NCBI GenBank assembly: GCA_017592665.1
Contig: JAGFNW010000033.1
Location: 19,843 to 83,842, forward strand
DNA: 64,000 nucleotides
Reading direction: 5' to 3'
Origin: Streptosporangiaceae bacterium NEAU-GS5
GTDB taxonomy: Bacteria > Actinomycetota > Actinomycetes > Streptosporangiales > Streptosporangiaceae
Part shown: positions 1-7,905 of the stretch, in pieces
Position numbering within the stretch: the first letter of the stretch is position 1
How the letters are laid out: the number at the start of each line of letters is the position of its first letter
Translations under genes and position numbers: made by a program
The notes under the pieces: model-generated
Seen by the model: only the letters and a program-made list of their open reading frames with translations
Told to the model about the DNA's origin: nothing
Databases searched by the model: none

Positions 1-580
1 CCCGCCCGCGGTGATAGCGGGCGACCGCCGCCTCATCGATCGACTTGTCCGCGGTGTCGAACGCCAACTGACCACACGCGGCCGCGAGCTCCCGCAAATC
101 GCTACCCACCGCGTCGAGTAGCGCCTGCGCCGCCCCCTGCGTGATCGTCCGCCCAGCCGCACGCACCTCGGCCTTGATGAAGTCGAGCCGCTCCCCCGGC
201 TTGGTCAGCCTGGTGACCGTGACCACTGACGCGCCGGCCTTCTTCACCCCATCAACGAGCGCCTTGCCCTTCACCCCACCCGGATGAGCCAGCACGAGAA
301 ACATGTCATCAGCCGGATGCGCGGCATATTTCACGATCTCAGCGATCACATCTTTACTCAGATCCTGCGCCGACCGGATGACCACCACCGAGCGGTCCTC
401 GAACAACGAAGGCGACGCCAGCTGGGTCAGCTCCCCCAGCTCAACCTTCCCCCCGGCCAGATCGTGCACCTCCGCGCCCGAATCCGCCTCCCGCACCGCC
501 GCCACGACCGCCGCCACCGCCCTGTCGGCGAGCAGCTCCTCGTCCCCCACCACCAGCGTCACCGCAGCAGCACTCCGCAT
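1..580 (-). CDS. holA: DNA polymerase III delta subunit HolA, N-terminal part (runs off the window)
   Basis: The gene reads leftward and leaves the window at base 1, so only about 193 N-terminal residues are present. The translation starts MRSAAAVTLVVGDEELLADR and continues with the P-loop-like fold of clamp-loader delta subunits, with stretches such as FEDRSVVVIRSAQDLSKD and FLVLAHPGGVKGKALVDG. Delta opens the beta sliding clamp during clamp loading at the replication fork. In actinobacteria holA normally follows comEA and comEC on the same strand, as here, but an insertion sequence now separates it from comEC. The ATG at 580 is the best in-frame start; its Shine-Dalgarno sequence is weak. 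Confidence 0.88.
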   Translation of the reverse strand, partial: MRSAAAVTLVVGDEELLADRAVAAVVAAVREADSGAEVHDLAGGKVELGELTQLASPSLFEDRSVVVIRSAQDLSKDVIAEIVKYAAHPADDMFLVLAHPGGVKGKALVDGVKKAGASVVTVTRLTKPGERLDFIKAEVRAAGRTITQGAAQALLDAVGSDLRELAAACGQLAFDTADKSIDEAAVARYHRGR

Positions 581-630
581 TCCCGCAGCATCCCACGCCC
601 CCTCCCACCCCCGCGACCCACCCCAACGCC

Positions 631-701
631 CCCCACCGCCCTAACCCATCCCCACCGCCCTAACCCATCCCCACCGCCCTAACCCATCCCCACCGCCCTA
701 A
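631..701. repeat. 19-bp tandem repeat array in front of holA
   Basis: The unit CCCCACCGCCCTAACCCAT occurs at 631-649, 650-668 and 669-687. A partial fourth copy from 688 is interrupted after CCCTAA, exactly at the left edge of the IS110 element. The missing part of the unit (CTAACCCATCCCCACCG) reappears at 2189 on the other side, so the insertion sequence landed inside this array. Confidence 0.9.
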
Positions 702-734
702 TGGGAGCTGTCGGGGTCGTCTGATGGCAGACTC

Positions 735-900
735 CGGTATCCAGTAGCCGCCGGCGAGTGAGCACTTCCCGCACTTGGACCGATCTTGAGTCCTAGGGTT
801 AGATCGTGCCCTCGCCGGTGGTCGGGAGTGTGATGGCTGATGGGGTGTCGTGCCCGCCGGGTTCGGACGTGAGCACTGTTCCATTAGGGCGCCGGATTCT
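735..900 (+). ncRNA. Predicted IS110 bridge RNA
   Basis: This left-end non-coding segment has the parts expected of a bridge RNA. An 11-bp outer stem (748-758 with 811-821) encloses a first loop. In it, 779-786 (ACCGATCT) resembles the left target 692-699 (ACCGCCCT), and 796-802 (GGGTTAG) is the exact reverse complement of the right target CTAACCC at 2189-2195. A second loop contains 841-849 (TGGGGTGTC), identical to the element's right end at 2181-2189, and 881-887 (CCATTAG), the reverse complement of the left junction CTAATGG at 698-704. The order left guide then right guide in each loop matches the published IS621 architecture. The RNA ends are not known from sequence. Confidence 0.75.
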
Positions 901-944
901 CCTGCGGGCTGCTGATCATGCTGGCGGTGGATCGGGAGAATCGC

Positions 945-2168
945 ATGTTGTTCGTGGGCGATGACTGGGCTGAGGATCATCACGATGTGGAGGTGCAAGA
1001 CAGCGATGGGCGGGCGATGCGGACGGCTCGGCTGCCCGAGGGCGTGGATGGGATGGGCCGCTTCCATGAGCTGATCGCGGCGTTCTTACCCGAGCAGGCC
1101 GATCCTGGCCAGGTGCTGGTGTGTATCGAGACCGACCGGGGGCCGTGGGTTCGAGCGCTGATCGCCGCCGGCTACCAGGTGTTCGGGGTGAACCCCAAGC
1201 AGGCTGCCCGACATCGGGAACTGGTGTCGCTGTCGGGAGCCAAAAGCGACAAGGCGGACGCGCACACGCTGGCCGACATGGTCCGTACCCGCCGCCACCA
1301 GCTGCGGCCGGTCGCTGCCGACTCCGATATCGCCGAGGCGATCAAGGTTGTGGCGCGGGCGCACCAGACATTGATCTGGGAACGAACCCGTCACATGCTG
1401 CGGCTGCGGGCCGCGCTGCGCGACTACTTCCCCGCTGCCCTGGTGGCCTACCAGCCACTCGGGCTGACCGGCGCCGACACGCTGGAGCTGCTGGCCAAGG
1501 CGCCGACTCCGGCCGCGGCGGCAAAACTGACCGTCACGCAGATCACCGCTGCGCTCAAGACCCGCCGCCGGGATATCCCGGCCAAGGCGGTAGCGATCCG
1601 CGAGGCGTTACGCGCCGACCACCTGGGCCAGGCCGAGGCCGTCACCACTGCCTACGCGGCCACCGTCCGGGCCGTCGTGGCGATCCTGCAGACCCTCAAC
1701 ACGCAGATCAAGGCGCTGCAGGACGAGGTTGAGGCCCATTTTGGCCAGCACCCGGCCGCTGAGACCTACCTCAGCCAGCCCGGCATCGGCACCATCTTCG
1801 GCGCCCGGGTGCTCGCAGAGTTCGGTGACGCACCCGGTCGCTACGCCGATGCCAAGTCCCGCAAGAACTACGCGGGAACCTCGCCGATCACCCGCCAGTC
1901 CGGCAAGTCCAAAACCGTCCACGCCCGCTTCGTCCACAACGACCGGCTGGTCGACGCCCTGCATATGCAGGCCAGCGTCGCCATCCTCAACTCACCCGGC
2001 GCCCGCGCCCACTACGAGCAGCTGCGAACCCGTCAGATCGGCTACAACGCCGCCCTACGCCAAGTCGGCAACCGACTGGTCGGCATCCTGCACGGCTGCC
2101 TCAAAACAGGCACACTCTACGACGAAGCAACCGCCTGGTCACACCGCACCAAACCCCTCGCAGCTTGA
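945..2168 (+). CDS. IS110-family transposase (DEDD recombinase)
   Basis: The protein of about 407 residues has the N-terminal RuvC-like DEDD domain: GDDWAEDHHD near the start, CIETDRG around residue 60, and SGAKSDKADAHTLAD around residue 100. It ends in a Transposase_20 domain with YLSQPGIGTIFGARVLAEFG and the SPITRQSGKSK segment that should hold the catalytic serine. It would cut and rejoin donor and target DNA under bridge-RNA guidance. The ATG at 945 has GGGAGA five bases upstream and is preferred. An in-frame ATG at 918 adds nine residues. Nothing appears truncated. Confidence 0.93.
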   Translation: MLFVGDDWAEDHHDVEVQDSDGRAMRTARLPEGVDGMGRFHELIAAFLPEQADPGQVLVCIETDRGPWVRALIAAGYQVFGVNPKQAARHRELVSLSGAKSDKADAHTLADMVRTRRHQLRPVAADSDIAEAIKVVARAHQTLIWERTRHMLRLRAALRDYFPAALVAYQPLGLTGADTLELLAKAPTPAAAAKLTVTQITAALKTRRRDIPAKAVAIREALRADHLGQAEAVTTAYAATVRAVVAILQTLNTQIKALQDEVEAHFGQHPAAETYLSQPGIGTIFGARVLAEFGDAPGRYADAKSRKNYAGTSPITRQSGKSKTVHARFVHNDRLVDALHMQASVAILNSPGARAHYEQLRTRQIGYNAALRQVGNRLVGILHGCLKTGTLYDEATAWSHRTKPLAA

Positions 2169-2190
2169 CCCACAAGCCCCTGGGGTGTCT

Positions 2191-2475
2191 AACCCATCCC
2201 CACCGCGCGACCCCGCCCCACCCGCGCATCGTCCCCCCATTTCGCAACCCCGCCGCACCCACGCAACGCCACCCACCCGCGCGACCCCGGCCCACCCGCA
2301 CAACCCCGTCCCACTCACGCAACGCCCCCTCACCTCACAACCCCGCCTCCCGCTTACCACCGCCGCACCCGTTCAACGCCACCCCACCCACGCGACCCGC
2401 CGGACATCGCGCCCCACATCGCCGCGTCCTCGCGCCCGAGCTCACTCCCCCGGGGCCAGTCGTCAGCGGTCTAAT
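2191..2475. other. comEC-holA spacer: C-rich low-complexity DNA, no gene seen
   Basis: This stretch is very C-rich. It is built of loosely repeated blocks of the kind CAACCCCGCC and GCGACCC, with a further copy of the CTAACCCATCCCCACCG repeat at its left edge. No plausible reading frame, hairpin terminator or promoter stands out. Before the IS insertion it would have formed one spacer with the 19-bp array in front of holA. Confidence 0.6.
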
Positions 2476-5400
2476 TCACCGACCTCGCGCCACAACGGCG
2501 AGATAGCCGCCCGACGTACCCACGTCACCGCCGCCACCGCTAGCACCGCCAGCACCACCGCGGATGCCGCGGACGTCGCCGCCAGCACCACCGCCGATGC
2601 CACCATCGCCGCCGCCACTAGGATCGCCACCGCCCCGCCCACCGCCGCTAGGACCGCCGCCATGGGCTGTGCCATCGCGGACGCGACCAGCGGCACCGGG
2701 GACAGCGGCACCGGGGACAGCGGGGGGACCTGGGGCATCACCGGCAGGTTCACCCCCGCCGCCAGCAGCAGCGGCGGCGATGCCAGCGCGGGTGACGTCA
2801 AGACGGGTGACATCAAAGCGGGTGACATCAACGTGGTGGGCAGGCGGATCATCTTCGGGGACGGCGACTACTGCGACGTCGCCGGACAGGTCGGTGCGAT
2901 ATATACGCATGCGGAGCCAGCTCAGCTCGGCGAGCGTTACCGGTGAGGGATGACCGTAGTCGTTGTCGGCGCCCACGCTGATCAGCGCCACACGAGCGCG
3001 CGTCGCCGCTAGAAATGCCGGGTCCTGTCTAGACGATCCGTGATGCGGCACCTTGAGGATGTCGACCTGAGGCACACCTCCCACCCACGCCTGCTCCTCC
3101 CATCCGCCATGCCGGAGACGGCCCTGTTGGCCATATCGACTAGCGCTGACCCCCTCTGCGACGTCGCCGGACGCGCCCGTGGGCGAAGGCGGCCCGGTCG
3201 CTTGAGGTAGGGCGGTTTGGAGGAGTCCATCCTCGGCCTCGGTCTCCAAATCCCCAGATAGGAGGGCAGAACCGGCTGACCAGCGTGCCAGGAGTACCAC
3301 ACTCGCGTTGTTCGCGGCCGATCCCTCGCCCGGACCTTCTGGGGCGACCTGAGGCGCCGGCGCAAGTGCCGTCAATTCGACCGGGCCGAAGCGCCAGCGC
3401 GTACCAGGAGTGACGATCCACTCAGGGATTCGCCGGGCCCGGAGCTCCGCCGAGACGCGGTCGCTCTCCTGATATGGCACCCGCAGCGGGCTGACGACGA
3501 CCGCCCCTACCTGCCGCCCGCGTAGGGCGCCGAGGAGGCCACCTACGTGGTCGAGATGAAAGTGCGTCAGAACCAGCAGAGGAATGTCACGCACATCGAG
3601 GTCATCCAGGCATCGATCGATCCGGGAAGGCTCGGGCCCGGTGTCGACTACCACGGCTTTGCCTGGGCCCGCGGCCAGCACGAGGCCATCGCCCTGGCCC
3701 ACGTCGCAGGCGACGAGCACCCATCCGTTCGGAGGCCATGGCGATGCGACGGGCCCTACCAGGAGGACCGCTACAGCCCCGCCTGCTACTAGCGCGATCG
3801 TCATCCGACGCCGGGCCCGCACGCGTAGAAGCAGCCAGAGCAGCGCGCCCGCCACGACGAGGATCGCCAGCCCGGCCCAGCCGCCGGGCCAGCTCATCGC
3901 CGCGCCTGGCAGGCGCGCCGTCGCGTGCGCCACCGTGATGATCCAGCCGGCGGCCAGCCCGGCAGGCCGTACGAGCAGCTGCGCCAGATCCATGCTCAGC
4001 GGTGCGACGAGCGTGGCCGCGAAGCCGAGGACGGTGGCGGGGGCGACCGCAGGCTCGGCGAGCAGATTGGCGGGGATGGCGACCGGTTCGAGCTGCCCGG
4101 ACATGAAGATGAGGATGGGCGTCACGGCCACCTGCGCGGCGGCGGGCACTGCTATCGCCTCGGCCACCCAGCGAGGCATCCGCCGCGCCAATCGATCTCG
4201 CCATCGAGGGGCCAGGATGAGGATGCCGCCTGTGGCGAATACCGACAGGGCGAAGCCGTACTGCATGGCCAGGTCGGGGTCGAACAGGATCAGCCCGAGC
4301 ACGGACGCGGACAGCGCGGTCAACCCATCGCGGGAGCGCCCGGTGCCCAGGGCGATCGCGGCGACGATCCCCATGACCAGCGCTCGCAACACGCTCGGCG
4401 AAGGCCTGGCGACAATGACGAAGCCGACCATCGCCACGACCGCAACCGCTGCTCGTGCGGGTAGTGGCAGTCCGATGAGTCTGGCCAGCATGAGGACGGC
4501 GGCCGCCACAAAGATGAGGTTGGCGCCGCTCACCGCAGTCAGGTGCGTCAGCCCCGCCGCTTTGAAATCGGCCTTGACCTCGTCGTCCATCCGGGTCACG
4601 TCGCCGACGACCAGCCCCGGCAGCAGTCCACGCTCCTCGGGCGGCAGTACGTCGACGGCCTTCCGGAGGCCGGCGCGCAGTTCCCCCGCCGCGGTCTGCG
4701 TGAGGGACGGTGGGGACAACACGTCTGGCGGGCCGCGTACAAGGATTACCGCCGCGAGGAGCTCGCGCGGATCAGGAGGTCCCAAGCGGCCCCGCACCCG
4801 AATCCGCTGGCTCGGCAACAGGCCCGCCCACCGCTCTCCTCTCCCGAACAGGACAACCGGTACGTCGACCGATGCTCCGGCGTCGGGCGATCGTCGCGAA
4901 GCACTTGTTCCGAGATCGAGCCGTATGACACGTCCTTCGACGACAACGCTCTGCCTTCTCGTGGTTCCTCCCGGCCGAGTGCGAATGCGTGGGTCATCGG
5001 TGATGACCACGTCGGCCGTGACCGTTGCCTGCCGTTTCGCGAGCTCGGCTACCGGGCCTGTCGTGACCGCGTGAATCTTGATCGAGACGACTGCTGCGGT
5101 GGCGGCTGTACAGGCCAAGACGGCGACTCCGCATCGGGCCCAACCGCTTGCTCTGGTGTCGCCTCGACGCGTACGGCAAGCCACACACCACACGGCGGCT
5201 GCGCCGAGGGCCGAGCCGACGGCCACCAGGCTGGCGACGGCCCACGTGGTCGACAACAACGCGATCGTGCAGCCCCAGACGGCCAGCGCGGCCAACAGCA
5301 GCGGGGTGAGCAGGAATTGCGCCGCGGATGGGTCCTCGGGTGACGAATCCGATGGAGGCTGCGGAGCGTCTGTGGGCGACAGACCCTCGGGGGGAGGAGG

Positions 5401-5724
5401 TGGCGGCGGAGCCGGTGAGGGCGGGGGCGTGGGAGAGGGCGACGGCGTAGGCAAGGGTGGGGGCGGCGTGGGCGGGCGCGGAGCCGACGTGGGCGTCGTG
5501 GGCGGCGTGGACGGGTGCGGAACCGGCGTGGGCGGCGGAGCGGGCGGCGTGGGCGGCGGAGCGGGCGGCGTGGGCGGCGTGGACGGGTGCGGAACCGGCG
5601 TGGGCGGCGTGGACGGCAATAGCGCGGCGTGGGGGGAGCGCGGGATGGCGCGCCCTGGTCCCACAGCCGGAGTGCGTGAGGTGGGCGGCTCGGGCGGGGG
5701 CGGTGACTTGGCGGGGGTGCTCAA
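2476..5724 (-). CDS. comEC: ComEC/Rec2-family DNA uptake channel protein with unusual low-complexity ends
   Basis: This 1082-residue inner-membrane protein would form the channel for single-stranded DNA during transformation. A multi-TM competence domain occupies the middle; it includes LTHLTAVSGANLIFVAA. It is followed by a metallo-beta-lactamase-like domain with the metal motif THFHLDHVGG and a second site near KVPHHGSSRQDP. The start overlaps the comEA stop by four bases (ATGA), which supports it. Residues 1 to about 125 are an almost pure Pro/Ser/Thr tract. The last 130 or so are Ala/Gly-rich, with a DVTRF/DVTRL pentapeptide repeat. Both ends are unusual for ComEC, so the true mature ends are uncertain. 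Confidence 0.9.
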   Translation of the reverse strand: MSTPAKSPPPPEPPTSRTPAVGPGRAIPRSPHAALLPSTPPTPVPHPSTPPTPPAPPPTPPAPPPTPVPHPSTPPTTPTSAPRPPTPPPPLPTPSPSPTPPPSPAPPPPPPPEGLSPTDAPQPPSDSSPEDPSAAQFLLTPLLLAALAVWGCTIALLSTTWAVASLVAVGSALGAAAVWCVACRTRRGDTRASGWARCGVAVLACTAATAAVVSIKIHAVTTGPVAELAKRQATVTADVVITDDPRIRTRPGGTTRRQSVVVEGRVIRLDLGTSASRRSPDAGASVDVPVVLFGRGERWAGLLPSQRIRVRGRLGPPDPRELLAAVILVRGPPDVLSPPSLTQTAAGELRAGLRKAVDVLPPEERGLLPGLVVGDVTRMDDEVKADFKAAGLTHLTAVSGANLIFVAAAVLMLARLIGLPLPARAAVAVVAMVGFVIVARPSPSVLRALVMGIVAAIALGTGRSRDGLTALSASVLGLILFDPDLAMQYGFALSVFATGGILILAPRWRDRLARRMPRWVAEAIAVPAAAQVAVTPILIFMSGQLEPVAIPANLLAEPAVAPATVLGFAATLVAPLSMDLAQLLVRPAGLAAGWIITVAHATARLPGAAMSWPGGWAGLAILVVAGALLWLLLRVRARRRMTIALVAGGAVAVLLVGPVASPWPPNGWVLVACDVGQGDGLVLAAGPGKAVVVDTGPEPSRIDRCLDDLDVRDIPLLVLTHFHLDHVGGLLGALRGRQVGAVVVSPLRVPYQESDRVSAELRARRIPEWIVTPGTRWRFGPVELTALAPAPQVAPEGPGEGSAANNASVVLLARWSAGSALLSGDLETEAEDGLLQTALPQATGPPSPTGASGDVAEGVSASRYGQQGRLRHGGWEEQAWVGGVPQVDILKVPHHGSSRQDPAFLAATRARVALISVGADNDYGHPSPVTLAELSWLRMRIYRTDLSGDVAVVAVPEDDPPAHHVDVTRFDVTRLDVTRAGIAAAAAGGGGEPAGDAPGPPAVPGAAVPGAAGRVRDGTAHGGGPSGGGRGGGDPSGGGDGGIGGGAGGDVRGIRGGAGGASGGGGDVGTSGGYLAVVARGR
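2790..2834. repeat. Three 15-bp direct repeats in the 3' end of comEC
   Basis: Units starting GGGTGACRTCAA lie at 2790, 2805 and 2820. They encode the repeated DVTR pentapeptide in the C-terminal tail. A shorter 15-bp duplication (CAGCGGCACCGGGGA) lies nearby around 2692-2720. The repeats keep frame, so the tail may be expanding by slippage. Confidence 0.7.
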
Positions 5725-6953
5725 ATGGTCACCTTGTCCTTTAGCTCGGCGTATTTGCGGTCACCGATCCCCTGCACGGCGCGTAGCTGGTCTATGGCGC
5801 GGAAGCCGCCGTGGGTGTCGCGGAATTCGACGATGCGGCGGGCCAGCACTTCGCCCACGCCCGGGAGTTGTTCGAGCTGATCTGGTGTCGCGGCGTTGAG
5901 GTTGACCACTCCTCCAGCCAGCGCGTCGGCGCCGGAGGGCTGGAGCGTGGCGGCGCCGAGTGGCATTGCCAGGCCTGGGGGCGCCCCGACGATGATCTGC
6001 TCGCCGTCGATGAGGCGTCGCGCCAGGTTGAGACCGTCAGGCTTCACGCCTTTCAGCACGCCGCCCGCGGCCGTGACCGCATCGATGACGCGTGATCCCG
6101 CCGGAAGCGGAATCACTCCCGGTCGGCGCACCTTGCCTGTGACGTAGACAGTGATGTCGGGTGTCGGGATCGATGACGGGACGGCGGGACCACCCGCAAC
6201 AGGGGCGGGCGGTGGCACGGGCTCCATCTGCGGGCGCGACCTCCATGCGACAACGCCGGCGACGAGGGCTGCGAGCAACCCGAGCAGGAGCAGGACACGC
6301 AAGCCGGGCCGTCCAGGATCCAGCCCGGGCGCGCTCTCATGCAGCAGGGCCCTTAGCCGCTCCGAGAGCGACGTCCCCGGAAGCCGGAGGTCACGCTGGG
6401 GGGCACGTCGGAGGTCGCGCTGGGAGTCGCGCTGGGGGTCACGTCGGAGGTCCCGCTCGGCTTCGTCTTCGGCGGCTCGGTCCGCGTTGGTCGTTGGCTC
6501 AGGCTTGGACTCGATGTCATGGTCGACGTCCGTGTAAGGGTGGCGGCGATCATCCGGGCCAGGCGGGGAGGGCGCTTCGGGCATCCAAGCACGCCCGAAG
6601 GATGGTGGTGGGAGAACGCGGGCTGCTTCGCCTTCCGCCGGCGCGGGGGCGCTGTCGGGACATAGCGAGGCACCGTACGAAAGGGCAAAGGCGCTGTCGG
6701 GACACGGCGAAGCGTCGCACACAGGCGCGAGGGCGCTGTGGGGACGTGGCGAGGTGCCATGCGAAGGTGCGGGGGCGCTGTCGGGACAGGGCGAAGCGTC
6801 GCACACAGGGGCGGGGGCGCTGTCGGGACGTGGCGAGGTGCCATGCGAAGGCGCGGGAGGTGGGTGGGGGGCAGCAGTTGACGCATGAGTCACCAAGGCG
6901 TGGAGTCTGGCCTCGGCGGCGAGACGGTTGGCCTGCTGCTGCTTGCTTCGCAC
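5721..6953 (-). CDS. comEA: ComEA-like DNA receptor with helix-hairpin-helix domain and a repetitive cytoplasmic N-terminus
   Basis: The 410-residue protein has a transmembrane helix at about 219-237 (VLLLLGLLAALVAGVVAW). An SLBB-like domain follows at about 265-320, with ITVYVTGKVRRPGVIPLPAG. A C-terminal double helix-hairpin-helix carries VNLNAATPDQLEQLPGVG. ComEA binds double-stranded DNA outside the membrane and hands it to ComEC, the next gene, whose start overlaps this stop. The N-terminal 200 residues are unusual: five 14-residue repeats (about 33-105) and an Arg/Asp/Gln-rich charged repeat (about 168-190). The topology places them in the cytoplasm. Confidence 0.9.
   Translation of the reverse strand: MRSKQQQANRLAAEARLHALVTHASTAAPHPPPAPSHGTSPRPDSAPAPVCDASPCPDSAPAPSHGTSPRPHSALAPVCDASPCPDSAFALSYGASLCPDSAPAPAEGEAARVLPPPSFGRAWMPEAPSPPGPDDRRHPYTDVDHDIESKPEPTTNADRAAEDEAERDLRRDPQRDSQRDLRRAPQRDLRLPGTSLSERLRALLHESAPGLDPGRPGLRVLLLLGLLAALVAGVVAWRSRPQMEPVPPPAPVAGGPAVPSSIPTPDITVYVTGKVRRPGVIPLPAGSRVIDAVTAAGGVLKGVKPDGLNLARRLIDGEQIIVGAPPGLAMPLGAATLQPSGADALAGGVVNLNAATPDQLEQLPGVGEVLARRIVEFRDTHGGFRAIDQLRAVQGIGDRKYAELKDKVTI
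6649..6858. repeat. Five 42-bp tandem repeats inside comEA
   Basis: Units begin at 6649, 6691, 6733, 6775 and 6817, each starting GCGCTGT. Each encodes 14 residues of the pattern PDSAPAPxxxxSPx. Two sub-types alternate (CDASPC and HGTSPR), which suggests duplication of an 84-bp pair. The array keeps frame. Confidence 0.9.
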
Positions 6954-7047
6954 CCAGGCACCGTAGGAGCGGCGACCGCGACCGCTGGGCGGCGAACGCG
7001 GTTCTGTGGATATCTTGCGCGCAGTCCGAGCGATGAGGCGGTCAGAG

Positions 7048-7896
7048 TCAGAAGGTCGGAGAGATGGTGACGCCCAGCAGGCCGGGGCCGGTGTGGGCGC
7101 TGACCACGGGACCGACCTCTACGGTCAGGAGGCGGACGGCGTTGGGGATGCGGTCGGCGAGGCGGGCGGCGAGGGCTTCGGCGCGGGGGGCGGCCGAGAG
7201 GTGGCAGACGGCCACGTTGACGGCGTCGTCCCCGGCGGCGAGCAGGGCCAGTTCTTCCAGGCGGGCGATGGCGCGGGAGGACGTGCGCACCTTTTCGAGG
7301 AGAGAGATGGCGCCGTCGCCGATGTGCAGGAGAGGCTTGATCGCCAGGGCGGAGCCGAAGAGGTTGGCGATGACTCCTATGCGGCCGCCGCGGCGGAGGT
7401 GTTCGAGGGTGTCCACGTAGAAATAGCTGCGGGTCGCGGCGGCGCATTGGCGGGCCATGGCGGCGGCTTCCGCCAGATCGGCGCCCTGCTCAGCGGCGCG
7501 GGCCGCGGCGAGCGCGGGGAATCCGAGGCCCATCGCGATCGAACGGCTGTCGATCACCTCGACGGGGATCGGCGCCTCTTTGGCGGCGATGGTGGCGGCT
7601 TCTACGGTCCCGGAGATCTGGCTGGAGAGGTGGACCGATATGACTCCCGTCGCGCCCGCCACCGCCGCCTTCTCGTACTCCTCCGTAAAGCGCTGCGGGG
7701 CGGGCCGCGAGGTGGTGACCGGGGCCCGGGCGCGGAGCGCCTGGGCGATGTCGCCGGCGTCGACCTGGTCTCCGTCGTCGAACTGCCGACCGCCGATCAT
7801 CACGTGGAGCGGTACGACGGAGATGCCCCAGCGTTCGATGTCGGCGGCCATCAGGTAGGCGGTGGAATCCGTGACGACGGCGACCGGCGGTGACAT
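7048..7896 (-). CDS. DegV-family fatty-acid-binding protein
   Basis: The 282-residue protein starts VAVVTDSTAYL and has the DegV features ISVVPLHVMIGG, VTTSRPAPQRF and SRSIAMGLGF. DegV proteins bind a long-chain fatty acid; in Firmicutes homologues feed the FakA kinase, but the role in actinobacteria is less clear. It lies 9 bp downstream of the MFS gene and just before comEA, all on the minus strand. Upstream of the ATG a 13-bp palindrome (AGAGGTTACCTCT, 7901-7913) covers both the MFS stop and the GAGG element that would serve as ribosome binding site. Confidence 0.88.
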   Translation of the reverse strand: MSPPVAVVTDSTAYLMAADIERWGISVVPLHVMIGGRQFDDGDQVDAGDIAQALRARAPVTTSRPAPQRFTEEYEKAAVAGATGVISVHLSSQISGTVEAATIAAKEAPIPVEVIDSRSIAMGLGFPALAAARAAEQGADLAEAAAMARQCAAATRSYFYVDTLEHLRRGGRIGVIANLFGSALAIKPLLHIGDGAISLLEKVRTSSRAIARLEELALLAAGDDAVNVAVCHLSAAPRAEALAARLADRIPNAVRLLTVEVGPVVSAHTGPGLLGVTISPTF

Positions 7897-7905
7897 ATCG
7901 AGAGG

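Larger units (their letters stand above)
700..2190 (+). mobile_element. IS110-family insertion sequence, about 1.49 kb
   Basis: The element carries one DEDD transposase, a long (about 245 bp) non-coding left end and only about 22 bp after the transposase stop. It has no terminal inverted repeats. This is the layout of the IS110 subgroup (IS621 type) rather than IS1111. Both edges carry CTAA (698-701 and 2189-2192), and the flanks rejoin into an uninterrupted 19-bp repeat if the element is removed. The shared bases therefore fit a CT recombination core. The exact edge is ambiguous within those four bases. The copy looks intact and potentially active. Confidence 0.85.

Noticed and set aside
698..2192. 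CTAA on both sides of the IS as a classical target-site duplication
   Set aside because: IS110 elements do not make staggered-cut duplications; the shared bases are better explained as the recombination core plus matching neighbours.
2191..2475. A terminal inverted repeat or second end of the IS in the C-rich spacer
   Set aside because: The flanking repeat resumes at 2189, so the spacer belongs to the host.
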